Origin: Apus apus
Lineage: Eukaryota; Chordata; Aves; Apodiformes; Apodidae
Length of the DNA stretch: 64,000 nt
Direction: 5' to 3'
Assembly: GCF_020740795.1 (NCBI RefSeq)
Contig: NC_067285.1
Coordinates: forward strand, 98,849,152 to 98,913,151
Positions 21,201-31,507 of the stretch are shown piece by piece. The notes under the pieces are model-generated. The model saw only the letters and a program-made list of their open reading frames with translations, ran no database searches and was not told the origin of the DNA. A program made the position numbers and the translations under genes. Every line of letters begins with the position of its first letter. Within the stretch, counting starts at the first letter, position 1.

Positions 21201-21836
21201 TCTGTCTTACTTGGCATTATTGTGGATGTCTTGAGGGTTTCTGTGCTTCTGAGACCATTTTCACAGTTAGATACCTTTAGCGTTACAGTGGTCTCTTGGC
21301 AGAGTAACAGGCTTAGCAGTTGTATTTTAGCCTTAAACCTGTGTTCCTGATACATTCTATAAAGGGAAGTTAAGTAGCCCCTCCCTTTTTATTTTCCTTT
21401 TATTTTTTTATTTTTATTTTTTTTTAAATTGGAAAAATCTTGCCACTTTGACATTTTAAGCTCCTGGCCTTTTCCTTTGAGATCTTCTGAAAATCCTGTG
21501 TGTGTGCTGTAAAGCCCTATGGATCCCTCTGGGTCTCTGCCCAGCTCTGAGCGCCTGAATCCAGGGACTGCATTGCTAGTTTGCAGCATACATAGAAATC
21601 ACTAGACAGAGCAACAGGAGAAGAAGGAAAAGCAACAGACTTTATATTATGCTTCCTGTCAATGTGCCTGATAGTATTTTTTTTTTTTTTCCTCCTCCTC
21701 ACCCTGTTTTATCCATTTATTTTAAAACAGAACCTTTTATGACTGGATAACAGGAAAGAATCGACCAAACTCGGGGAGTCTAATCCAGGTGATAACTACA
21801 GGAGGGAAGACTGAACTAGTTGCAGCACATCTTTGA
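12198..21836 (+). CDS. QDPR: Quinoid dihydropteridine reductase, complete, seven coding exons
   Basis: QDPR is a cytosolic short-chain dehydrogenase/reductase that uses NADH to return quinonoid dihydrobiopterin to tetrahydrobiopterin, sustaining Phe, Tyr and Trp hydroxylases. Loss in humans causes atypical phenylketonuria. Exons 12198-12284, 12401-12493, 13858-13954, 15574-15714, 18195-18303, 19678-19761 and 21731-21836 join in phase to 717 nt, or 238 aa; human is 244, the difference being a shorter Ala-rich N-terminus. Seen in order: VLVYGG-type strand with the dinucleotide loop GGRGALG (11-17), [13 protein letters not shown] with the acidic residue that reads NADH (Asp35), [14 protein letters not shown] (74-87), and the catalytic Y144-GMA-K148 pair. 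Key residues are intact. G at -3 and +4 support the start. All introns are GT-AG. The C-terminus (TELVAAHL) differs from the human ending. The gene is divergent from CLRN2. Confidence 0.97.
12401..12493 (+). CDS. QDPR: QDPR coding exon 2
   Basis: This exon is 93 nt and 31 codons, with acceptor CGGCAG|TGGGTG and donor GAGCAG|GTGGGT. It encodes [19 protein letters not shown] to PEQAEQ. The intron before it is only 116 bp. Confidence 0.96.
13858..13954 (+). CDS. QDPR: QDPR coding exon 3
   Basis: This exon is 97 nt, with acceptor GTTGAAG|GTTACA and donor AAAT|GTAAGC, ending in phase 1. It encodes [20 protein letters not shown] and the AGGWAGG loop. Confidence 0.95.
15574..15714 (+). CDS. QDPR: QDPR coding exon 4
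   Basis: This exon is 141 nt, with acceptor TGATCAG|CTTTAT and donor CCAG|GTAAAA. It encodes [17 protein letters not shown], the [10 protein letters not shown] helix and GLLTLTGA. Confidence 0.96.
17692..17836 (-). mobile_element. CR1 LINE 3' end, inverted
   Basis: The stretch starts 'cacagaattgctggagttga' and continues 'aagggacctctaaagatcat', the reverse complement of the CR1 3' UTR. It is diverged and lies antisense to QDPR in intron 4. Confidence 0.8.
18195..18303 (+). CDS. QDPR: QDPR coding exon 5 (catalytic Tyr/Lys)
   Basis: This exon is 109 nt, with acceptor TTGTTAG|GGATGA and donor TTACC|GTAAGT. It encodes [14 protein letters not shown] with the SDR active-site Tyr144 and Lys148. Confidence 0.96.
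19569..19587 (+). promoter_or_regulatory. 14-bp palindromic E-box abutting a TATA motif
   Basis: ATACCACGTGGTAT (19569-19582) is a perfect palindrome centred on CACGTG, the canonical E-box of USF/MYC/MITF/CLOCK-type bHLH factors. TATAAAAG (19580-19587) overlaps its end. It lies in QDPR intron 5, about 95 bp before exon 6. Whether it is used is unknown. Confidence 0.35.
19678..19761 (+). CDS. QDPR: QDPR coding exon 6
   Basis: This exon is 84 nt, with acceptor TCACAG|GGTTAC and donor GCTGA|GTGAGT. It encodes [20 protein letters not shown] to LEFIA. Confidence 0.96.
20667..20698 (+). repeat. Two-copy direct repeat
   Basis: 'gaagcctatgcag' occurs at 20667-20679 and again at 20686-20698, in QDPR intron 6. 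Confidence 0.85.
21731..21836 (+). CDS. QDPR: QDPR coding exon 7 and stop
   Basis: This exon has acceptor TTAAAACAG|AACC. It encodes [20 protein letters not shown] and the C-terminus TELVAAHL, with TGA at 21834-21836. Confidence 0.96.
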
Positions 21837-22580
21837 TTTCAGGCACTTAAGATGGTGGAACTACAGCAGAGGAGAAGCTATGGAAAAATCTGTCTGCCAG
21901 TATAATTTAGATCGTCTTCTGTATCCAGTGATTGTATTTATGTCATTAATGGAAGCAGATTTCAAGTAATGTTCTGTCAGATGTAAGCTATTGGCATTTG
22001 TTTACCAACAAGTATTTGTCTCTAAAAGGAAATTGCAGGCTTTAAAGTTCTGTAGATGTCCTAATTCTGCATATTGACTTGCCCATTTTTACTGACATGA
22101 GAATTGTGCTTAATTATGTCATTTAATCACATATATAATGGTCGGATTTTTTTCTCAGTAAGTTTTTCTGGCAACTTATAGTCAATCTTTCAATAGTCTG
22201 TCTACCTTTTTCTGTCTGAGAATATAACCCCACCTCAGCATATCATGTTGGCTGTAGTTATAAGGAAACATTGCAGTCACAAATAATGTCCTAGTCGTGT
22301 AACATTTTTTTCATGTGAATGTTCCACTTGAGTTAATGGAACTGTATAGAGATCACTCAAGATGGAGTTCCTAATTTGCCTTACAGTTTATAAGCTGCTA
22401 CCAGGCCTACAGTTGTAGGATAAAATAGTCATTCTGCCAAATGATTAGTATGTCTGTGTTAGTCATGATGGTTCTTTACAGCACTTTTTTTTTAAAAAAA
22501 AGTAGTACTAGAAAAAGGATTCACACACTTCTATTTGAATATTGAACTTTTTGTGCTAAATAAAAGTATATTGTTTTATG
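21837..22580 (+). other. QDPR: QDPR 3' UTR
   Basis: About 740 bp follow the stop codon up to just beyond the AATAAA hexamer. It is AT-rich and carries a T9A8 near-palindrome at 22483-22503. The true cleavage site is not visible from sequence alone. Confidence 0.65.
22559..22564 (+). terminator. QDPR: QDPR polyadenylation signal
   Basis: This is a canonical AATAAA, followed within 25 nt by a GT/T-rich stretch (gtatattgttttatg) and then 'ctgtctctgtt'. It lies about 720 bp after the stop codon and is the best-placed hexamer. Confidence 0.65.
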
Positions 22581-22703
22581 CACTGAGCTGTCTCTGTTAC
22601 TGTAATCCAAATACCTGAATAACATTTTAATCAATTTAACTGAACTACAAGTTTAGTTATGGTAAATTACTTCAATTTTTACTTACTTTCTTCTGATCAT
22701 GGT

Positions 22704-22790
22704 CATAGAATCACAGAATGGTTTGGGTTGGAAGGGACCTTAAAGATTGCCTAGTTCCAACCACCCTGCATGGGCAGGGTACACCTCATC
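22704..22790 (-). mobile_element. CR1 LINE 3' end, inverted
   Basis: The stretch begins with 'catagaatcacagaatgg', then 'tttgggttggaagggacctt', the reverse complement of the CR1 tail and 3' UTR. It is about 90 bp and 5' truncated, just past the QDPR 3' end. Confidence 0.9.
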
Positions 22791-22799
22791 ATTCTGTGT

Positions 22800-25718
22800 A
22801 GAATACATTTCTGTAAGAGAGGTGCAGAAGAGCTATTAGCTATGTCTAAGACAGGTCTTCAGCTGCAGCAAGTTTTCTATAACCCAGCTACATTATGTGG
22901 AAATGCAGTGTGATTGTAGAGTGACAGTATTGCTTATTCTGACCAGAGGCTTACATGGAACCAGTCATGTCAGAGTTTGTTGAACACCTTGAAAATGACT
23001 GAATGTGCAAAGTTGTATGTACATTCTCTCTGTGCAGTTTTTGGTTTTAATTAACGTTGGGGAAGGACTTACTGCTGTAAGTCAGGAAAGTTTTCCTTTC
23101 TTCCCACTAGGAAGAGCTTACATGTGCTGATGTCACTTAACATGATCGTATGGCTGGGATTCCAGATGTGCATTTCTAGAGCTGTGTTAGAGCCCAGGGT
23201 CAAGGACCTAGCAGGCTACATGGGTATTTTTACAAAACTTGCTGTGGCAGAATGTTGTTTACACAGCAATGAGACTAAGACAAACAGGTAATCTCTTTTA
23301 TTTGTTAAGGGCTACACAAGGACTTTTCAGGCATCTTTTATAGGTTTTGAACATGTACCTGGACCTTAATGTTTTTATCAATAATCTGGCAAAGAAGGCA
23401 CATGACTAGTCTTTGGTCATGTGGAATTAAGTTGAAGGTTGTGACTAATCAATCCTGAGATTATACGGGAGGAAAGAGGGAAACTAGGTTTAAATTTTGG
23501 TAGAGATCAAAAGGTCAAAAAAAGACAACAAGGTGTGATCCATGCATTTCAGAAGCTTGATGGATTCCTCCTTCTTCTTAACTAGAAAGACCTCACAGTC
23601 CTGGTAGGAGAACCTGGGCCAAATCCATGTTTCTGACCTAGATGCTTTGGATATGCTTTGCCAGTACCAGCTAGAGGTAATGGCCTTGAAAACAGGGGAG
23701 TTACGTGCACTATGCTAAGGGGAGGGTGCCAAGCTTGTAGAGACCTCAGCTGGCTAGTTGTCTCCCTGCATGCCCCATTTCATGAATGCACCCGAGCAGG
23801 TCTAGCAGCAGAACAGCTGTGTTAGGACAGTGTGGAACACGAAGCAGGGCCACCAGTCATTCTGTATTGTTGTACATGTGCAGCCGTAGCTCTAGTGGTG
23901 ATTCAATGTCTCACAAGGGTCTAGTCCTCCTACCCATCTTACCAAATGTAAGGCTATTGTTAGTGTAAGACACAGTAGCTGTATAAACACATGAGATGGA
24001 AGAAATCCATGTTGAATGGAGTGTGAACATAGCAACAGGAGCATCCTCAGCTGAGCTTTCCTTCTTCCACTCTTGCCTGATGGAGAAGAATGGTATGAAA
24101 CATGAGCAACTTCTCCATTCTATAAAAGCTGTCTACCTCGGTGTCCTTATTCAACTTGTACTCTGCCTATTGGAAAAAATAATGTTGACTGTAGCAATGT
24201 AAGAGTGACTGTGAAACAGTGAATAGTGGTAAAATACAGTTGTGAATGGAAGACTGGTGACTGGATTATTAACTTTTATCAGTTGCAGGTATGAGTGGAA
24301 AGATACGAAAATGGCATTACTGAAGTTTGAGAGTGAGAAGGAAGGTGTTTGTAGTTCTTCCTCCAGCTACCAAAACTTTGCCACACAACCCCCAATACAC
24401 AGGCATAAGTGGGTAAGAACCTGAACTGCTGTTCAGACTGAGGCCACCATCCCATGCACGCTTCTTTTGCTTTGCAGAACCTTTCCTTCACTGCAGAACT
24501 GAGTCTGGAATGTTTTCAGATTTCACTGTGAGGTGAAATTCATATACTTTACCAACAGGTTTAATTAGTTTTTCAAAGTAATCTTTTTATTTGAAAATTA
24601 ATTTTCTATTGACTGGCTAATAAGGATGCCACAGAATGGAAGTTTAACATGATGTTCTGCATGCAAGGAAAACATCATACTGTAAATGCAGTGGAATTGT
24701 ACCCAAATACAATGGGAGTTGAGTCATTGCAGTTGCAGTTCTACATTAGCCCAAAACTGCACTTGGAAACCTTTTGTTGAAATAATTTGCTATGCTAAAT
24801 GAGCACTTTTTTTTTTTTTTTTAAGTGGAATTAAAATGACCACCACAACAAAGAGTAACATTTATTATCTTGTTTCTTGTTTCTTTTTCCTTGTGTTGGC
24901 TTACTGGAAGAAAACAGATGGGGACTGCAACAGTATGCAGAGATGCTTCAGACTAACCTTTGTGGTGTTGAACAAGGTGAGAAGTAGGCAGAAATCTGAA
25001 AAGTATTGCAGAGGTCAGTAGCAAACATCACTTGAGATTTAGATCCCTGTCATACACTGCCATGCTTGCACTTCCTGAAACATCGTGTTCTAAAGGATTT
25101 GCTTTATAAATCCGGCCGGTCTCGGCGGTTTGCAAGGACTCTTTGGAGATAGGATCACGTGCTCCCACAGCTGAGTTGAGGCTGATCTTCAGGAATGCCA
25201 GTAGAGGGCAGAGACTTCCAATGAATGGAGATTTCTCTATTGCTGGGAATGCCTGTGTTCTTGGCAGCGAGGATTTTAATTGTGCCACAGCCTCTGCTGA
25301 GAGGCTCATTCTCCTTACTTGCTTTATTGCCACAATCCAAGCTTTCTGGCCTTTCCTACACCAAGCACATGCAGCCTATTACATATACCACTTCCAGAAA
25401 TCCTTTCATCTGTTTCAAACCAAACCGAAACACACCAGACCAACACAAAAAACCCTGACAATAACAGAAGAAAAAGCAAACAAAATTAAGAACCCAAGAG
25501 TGTGAAGGGAGTCCCACAGCAGGGTGTAGCATAAATGTTGACATGTTACCAACAAGTAGACTGTCAATAATCTCTAATAGTTTTAAGGTCTTGGACACAA
25601 CAGGAAGAGAAATGGATTTTTTTAACTTCTGTATTGCACAGGATTATAAGAATTTCCTAACCCAAACAAAATAACCAGCATCTATTCAGACCAGGCTATT
25701 ATTAACACAGGCAGAATT
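22800..25718. other. Intergenic DNA downstream of QDPR
   Basis: No host exon is recognised. Around 24355-24400 a piece (ccaaaactttgccacaca..) resembles, from memory, sequence that recurs in bird genomes near LTR elements; I cannot confirm this. A T16 run lies at 24807-24822. The stretch about 25040-25340 is less AT-rich and holds a CTCF-type motif. Confidence 0.5.
25198..25211 (+). promoter_or_regulatory. CTCF core motif
   Basis: CCAGTAGAGGGCAG fits every position of the vertebrate CTCF core CCASYAGRKGGCRS. It lies 3.4 kb past the QDPR stop, outside any recognised repeat, with its G-rich strand on plus. It is a candidate insulator or loop anchor at the edge of the gene block. Confidence 0.5.
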
Positions 25719-25848
25719 TCACAGACTCATAGAATGGTTTGAGCTGGAAGGGACCTTAAAGATCATCTAGTTCCAACCCCCCTGCATAGGCAGGGACACC
25801 TCCCACTGGATCAGGTTGCTCAGGGCCTTGTCCAACCTGGGCTTGAAT
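25719..25848 (-). mobile_element. CR1 LINE 3' end, inverted
   Basis: 'cacagactcatagaatggtt' and 'catctagttccaacccccct' are the reverse complement of the CR1 3' UTR and tail. It extends to 'tccaacctgggcttgaa', longer than the neighbouring copy. Confidence 0.92.
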
Positions 25849-28800
25849 TTGGATACATAACATTAATTACTATACATTTTTAATGTGAACACTTTAACTC
25901 CCTTGCTTGTGAAATGAAGGAATAGATTATATTTTTAAAAGTGTTATTTAGGACAGAACAAGAAGTAGTGAGCCACAGGACTGTAATTTCTATAATTTAA
26001 TATTCATTATCCAGTGCCTCTTGTAGATATGAACTACACTGCTAATGACTGTATTTTCCTTGTATGAACTTCCTCTTAAATCCTTTTCTTAAGTACGTCT
26101 TAGGGCATTCTTACAAATGAAAATTATTGAAGAACCTTAAGATTGGAGCCCCTGGTTTCTGTTCCTGCTTTGGCTTCTCATCTGCTGGAAGATTTGAATA
26201 CATCTCTGCATTCCTGTCTCATATCCCAAATCTATATACAAGACCATTGAAAGTGTTTAGAGACTACTGATGAAAATCAGAACATATGAATGAAATACAA
26301 TTATCTTTCTGTGCATGCAATAATAGAAGCTCAAAATACCTCTTTTGTCAGTGATCTCATTGAAATGAATGTAAAATTGTCACCACAAGCTAAAGTCATA
26401 TTACTTTGCTACCAGTCACATTCAGTGATTTCTAAAAGAAGTACTATGTCAAATATTACCTCAGCCAGATAATCTGGATGGCACTTACCTGTGTATCTGG
26501 TAGAAGGTACACAGTTTCTACCCAGCACAACAGGCATTAGTTTTTTTGTGATTATCACAGCTGGAAAATAAAATATTTTTAATTTTGAACAAACCAATTA
26601 TTCTTTCTACCAATGCATCCTTAAGTGAGTCAGGGTTGAGGAAATAATACAAATGGGCTCCATATTAGATTCTGGATCCACACGACTTAGCATGATGGTT
26701 AGCTTTTTTAATGTAAGCCCATACACGACCATAACCTGGAAGAAAAGAGTCTCTGACTCCCAAGAAAGCTATTTTTCCAAATTATTGAGATCTTTCTGAT
26801 ATGCTCACATTCCCAGACTTTTCTTCATCCTACATGTTAAGAATGACCAGACTATTAAAATGCCAGCTGCTAGTTACCAAAGTGAGAGCTTACTATCCTG
26901 GACAGCAGGGCGGAGCTATGTGTGTCTGAAATAAGTGCCTTATGCATACAGTATTGTACTAATCAAATGAAGCAGTTCATAATCCAGCAGATGTTAATGA
27001 CCTACTTTATCCACATCACCTGTTAAATAGCTTTAATTCCACTGATTTTTCTGAATAACAAATTTTCTTTCACCTTACAAACCACCTCCACAACTTCCTC
27101 TCTGCAAATTTAGGCCTGTCTTCAACTGAAGTGGTACCCTGCAAACCATTACAGCATCTGTATAGCAAGCATGGAGGGAAACCATGCTGCTAGCAATATG
27201 AGGCCACACACACACCAATAAAACAATGCATCTGCTCTCCTCCCCAGCCTCAACTTCCCTTATTTTCCCTGTGGATTAAAGTCTCTCAGCCCAAACTTCC
27301 TCAGAGGGGTGTCAGGCAGCATGGGCAGTTGAGATGCTGTGTGCCTAATTGTTTCCTGCTCCACTTTGCCTACTGCTTTTGCTATGGCTCTGCTCCCTGG
27401 CGTTCCTGCCCTGGCACAGGACGTCCCCGAGGGGCTGCAGCTGCTGCTGCAGTGTGGGGTTTCCGTGGTCCCCTCAGGGCTGCTCCTGCGGCCACTGTCC
27501 CTCAGAGTGTCCGGTGGGCTGCAGCCCCCTCCACAAATCCCTTTTGGTACCCAACAACCCTACCCAAGGGTGTCCCCTATCAGCGCCTTTCTTAAAAAAG
27601 ATTCAGCCAAAGCACCCCATGGTTCCCTGACTCGCTGTGCCTTCAGTGAACCGCAGATTCCTGCCCACAGGTGGCTGGGCTGGACGGAACCAGCTCTGAG
27701 CGGCGCAGGGCAGTCCCTGGCCTCCCTCACCCGCCACTGGGCAGCCTCCGACACTCAGCTCCCTCTTGGGAGGGCAAGCACAGAAAAATATGTGGGAAAG
27801 GGTCAGAAAAGAGCCATCCTGGGAGGAAAAGAGAAGAAAATAGGTAAGCTTGTGTTGAGCTTTTGCCAGCTTGCCATGGGGTGGTTTGAAAGGCTTGTCT
27901 GATGTGGCACAGCGGGCACACAAAACGTTGCTGCTGTGGAGGGGTTTCGTCGTCTTTGTGCTGCTAGAGAAAAAAAGCATTCAGCCATGCTTAGCAACAA
28001 ACATCTTGAATGCTGTAGAAAAAATATGAAGATTATGTGGAAGATAAATGGGGGAGTGGGAGAAGGACATGTTATTAATGACATAAGAGCTGTTTAGCTG
28101 GCGTGCAGTCCTGTATTCACTTAAAACAGTTTCCCCTTGCTGTTCATTAGGAAGGGCAAAGCAGTGTTGGCCCCTATAGTCATCAGGTGGTATAAAATGC
28201 TGTTTGAAAGGACAGGGACAGCTTCCCAGCTCTGGCAGTCAGCTGCTTGCTGGGCACAGGCCACGGGCAGGGCAGCGCGGGCGGGAGGCATCGCAGCGTT
28301 CCCAGGCAGCGGGCTATGGGAGAGGCTGGCCACCAGGGTTAAATACATACGTATAGTCACAGCCACAGATGTGGATAAAAACATTGTTAAGAGAGCAAGA
28401 GTTGAATTTTCAAACAACGTAATACTTAAGTCTTTCATGGGGGTCTTATAGCTTCTGAAGTACTGTTTAAAATAGGAACAAAACAGGAATTGTCATTCCT
28501 GAAGTACCCACTATTCATTTCCAGTGGGGGTATTTTCAAATTAACATCTTCTTCTTAACCCTTCTGCTTTTTTTTTTACTAACTTGCCAAAAAAACCTGG
28601 ACTGACTTAGGTTTGACAGCTGTTAAGTGATTGAAGTCAATACCTTCTAGTCAGAAAAAAATACTAGGTGCATCTGCTGTTATGTACACCTGCTACAACA
28701 AAATTACTTGGGTAAGCACCTTCAAGAGGTGCTTTCTAAAATCTGTAGCAAGTTTGAGTTACACACTATCATTTAATGTGTTAATTTCACCTGAACTGTA

Positions 28801-28954
28801 GTCAACAGGGAACAGAGGAAGCAGAGCAATTCCCTTGTCCACGGCTGCATTCTGTGGATTTCATGCAGAGACTCTGAATACAGCTAAACATGTTATTATT
28901 AGAAAAATTCTTAGTATTTAGGGGTTTTTTTCCTATAATGATTTTTCACTGAGG
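25849..28954. other. Intergenic DNA with two GC-rich patches
   Basis: The stretch is mostly AT-rich with no known gene. A GC-rich patch at about 27380-27780 contains a 187-codon plus-strand open frame (27339-27902) with no family I recognise and a good splice donor (AATAG|GTAAGC) at 27844. A second patch at about 28200-28340 follows TATAAAAT (28191-28198). These could belong to a noncoding transcript or an unrecognised old repeat. Confidence 0.4.
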
Positions 28955-31507
28955 GTGGCATTTGCAGGGTAATTTTGAAGTGCAGCAGGAAACCGCGAGG
29001 AGAGCAAACAGAGGCAGCGGCTGCGGCAAGTGCTCTGCCTTAACGGCGAACTTCACGGGTTTAGGATGTACAGGGGGGTTCCCGAAGCCAGGGAAGCCCG
29101 CGGGAGAGCGGAGAGGCCCGGCGGGGCTCGGCAGCTCTTGGAGAGCGAGTGACATGTGGGGGCAGCACCGGGACAGCCGCGTGGCCTTGAAATGTGGCCA
29201 CGCGCGAAGGCTCCTCAGAGCGTGAGGAGAGCGAACAGGCCGCGGGAGGCAGAGCGGGCGGGAGATGGTCTGTGCCCCTTCCAAAAAGGAGTTAAAAGCA
29301 GTGTTGGAACCCAGGCTGATCTGCCTCAGAGGCAGCTGTCCCGGTGACGGGCTGCGTGGAGTGTCTGAGTCTGTCACCCTTATGGGATGACAGTGAAGAC
29401 AACATCTGTGTGTGCTGTGAACAGGTAAATGATTTGCACAGCCTGGTTGCTGAGCTTGAGCAGGAAGTGGAGAGGTTAAGGACCATATGGGAATGTGAAA
29501 GGGAATGAGATTGGTGGAGCTGCACCCTGCCATCCTTAGGGAAAAGGCAGTAGATGGTAGCTTCACAAGAGGCAGAAGATCCCCAGCCTTCTTGTCACCA
29601 GGAGGAAGGACGGGAACTAGGAGAGGATGGGGGGGAATGGAAGCAGGTCCCTGCTAGGAGTAGCAGAAGAGCTCTCACCGGACCCTCCCCACATTCCCAG
29701 GTGCCCTTACAGAACAGATACAGGGCTCTGGAGATAGGGGACCAGTCAAGCAGCCAGCTCAGTGCAATAGGACTGCTCCTAAGAAGTTGCCAAAGCGACC
29801 AGCTCCTCAGGTTAGGGCTGCTCCTGAGCAGAACAAGAGGAGGGTGACAGTGATAGGTGATATGATTCTGAGGGGAACTGAAGGTTCCATATGCTGACCA
29901 GACCCTTCCCACAGGGAAGTACGCTGCCTCCCTGGAGCCAGGGTAAGGGATATAACCAGGAAACTTCCTGGTCTGATATGGCCCTCAGACTATTATCCTC
30001 TTAGGATCTTCCAAGTAGATAGTGATGAGGTGGAGAAAAGAGGTTTGAGAGTAATAAAGAAAGATTTTTAGGGCATTGGGATGACTGGTCAAGGGCTCAG
30101 GTGAACAAGCTGTGTTCTCCTCTGTCCCTCCAGTCTTGGGGAATGTTGAGCAGGTTAACAAGAAGACCTCACAGATCAATGCCTGGCTCCAAAACTGGTG
30201 CTACCAGCAGGACTTCAGGTTTTTTGATCATGGTTTGGTTTACAGGACACCAGGCCTGCTGACATTGGTTTCCCCTGTACCACAGGGGAAAAAGGGTACT
30301 AGGGCAGGAATTAGTGGGACTCATTGATAGGGCTTTAAACTAGGTTGGAAGGGGGTGGGGAAAAAGCCAGGCTGACTACAGATGAGCCTAGGGGTGATGT
30401 GGTGGTCAGGTCAGCTAGTCAGGCAACCTTGCTGGAGGTCCACCTTAAATGCCTTTATACAAATGCACGCAGCATGGGGAATAAACAGGAGGAATTAGGG
30501 TGAACCTGCAGGGCTGAGACCTGGTGGGATTGCTCCTATGACTGGAGCATCAGAATGGAGGGTTACAAACTCTTTAGGAAGGACAGACAGGGGAGACGGG
30601 GTGGGGGTGTTGCCCTCTATGTCAAAGACCAGCTGGAGTTCATGGAGCTGTCCCTTGGAATGGATGAGGAGCCAACAAAGAGCTCATGGGTTAAGATTAA
30701 GGGGAAGAAAGGCCAAGGTGACATCATGGTGGGGGTTTGCTACAGGTCACCTGAGCAGGAGGATAGTATAGATGAGGCACTTTATAGACAGATAGGAGCC
30801 ATGGTCCTCATGGGAGGACCATGGGAGGTCACATTCACAAGCCATGGTCCTCATGGGAGACTTCAACCACCCAGACATCTGTTGGAAGAACAACTTTGCT
30901 AAACACAAACAATCCAGGAGGTTCCTAGAGTGCAAGGATGGTAACTTCCTTTTCCAAGTAATTGAAGAACCAACAAGGAGAGATGCTATGCTGGATCTTG
31001 TCCTCACCAACAAGGAAGGGCTGGTGAGGGATGTTAAGCTTAAGGGCAGCCTAGGTTGTAGTGACCACGAAATGGTGGAGTTCAAGATCCTTAGGGCAGC
31101 AAGGAGGGCTCACAGCAAGCTTACTACCCTTGACTTCAGAAGATTTCAGCCTCTTCAGGGATCTGCTCAAGGGAGTGTCTTGAGATAACATCCTGGAGGG
31201 TAGAGGGACCCATGAAAGCTGGCTGATATTTAAGGATCACCTTCTCCAGGCCCAAGAGTGTTGCATCCCAACTAAGAGGAAGTCAAGTAGAAACTCCAAG
31301 AGGCTGGCATGGATGAGTAAGCAGCTCCTAGAAAAGCTCAAACTTAAGAAGGAAGCACACAGGGGGTGGAAGCTAGGGCAGGCATCCAGGTTGGATGAGG
31401 TTTTGAGCAACCTGATCTAGTGGTAGGGTTCCCTGCTCATGGCAGTGCGGTTGGAACTTGATGATCTTTAAGATCCCTTCCAACCTTAATGATTCTATGA
31501 TTCTACG
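28955..31507 (+). mobile_element. CR1 LINE, nearly full-length but lacking reverse transcriptase
   Basis: A GC-rich 5' region (about 28960-29280) is followed by a decayed ORF1. ORF1 shows a Cys-containing segment, a Leu/Glu heptad-like stretch (DLHSLVAELEQEVERL, about 29430-29480) and the GDSL-type esterase domain known from CR1 ORF1, here VIGDM with the nucleophile Ser replaced (about 29852) and a later FFDHG. ORF2 starts near 30449 (LKCLYTNARSMGNKQ). Its endonuclease runs to about 31150 with ITETWWD-like, GDFNHPD and SDH motifs, split by a 43-bp duplication. At about 31385 the sequence jumps straight to the CR1 3' UTR, so the reverse transcriptase and ORF2 C-terminus (about 2 kb) are gone. 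The end carries ATTCTATGATTCTACG. Stops and frameshifts make it inactive. Confidence 0.88.
30798..30859 (+). repeat. 43-bp-period duplication with foldback in CR1 endonuclease
   Basis: A 19-nt block starting 'gccatggtcctcatg' occurs at 30798-30816 and 30841-30859. Between them lies an inverted piece, so ATGGTCCT (30801-30808) pairs with AGGACCAT (30815-30822). The extra 43 bp shifts the frame, and accounts for the two overlapping endonuclease frames. Confidence 0.85.

Larger units (their letters stand above)
12494..21730. other. QDPR introns 2-6
   Basis: The introns are 1364, 1619, 2480, 1374 and 1969 bp. They hold no further exons I can recognise. Intron 4 contains a CR1 3' end (17692-17836). 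Intron 5 contains an E-box palindrome beside a TATA motif (19569-19587). Intron 6 contains a 19-bp-period direct repeat (20667-20698). Homopolymer T runs occur near 18012 and 21400-21425. Confidence 0.7.

Noticed and set aside
30538-31188. Endonuclease-like frames that could be taken for a host gene
   Set aside because: They are CR1 ORF2 endonuclease pieces flanked by CR1 ORF1 and CR1 3' UTR, with frameshifts.
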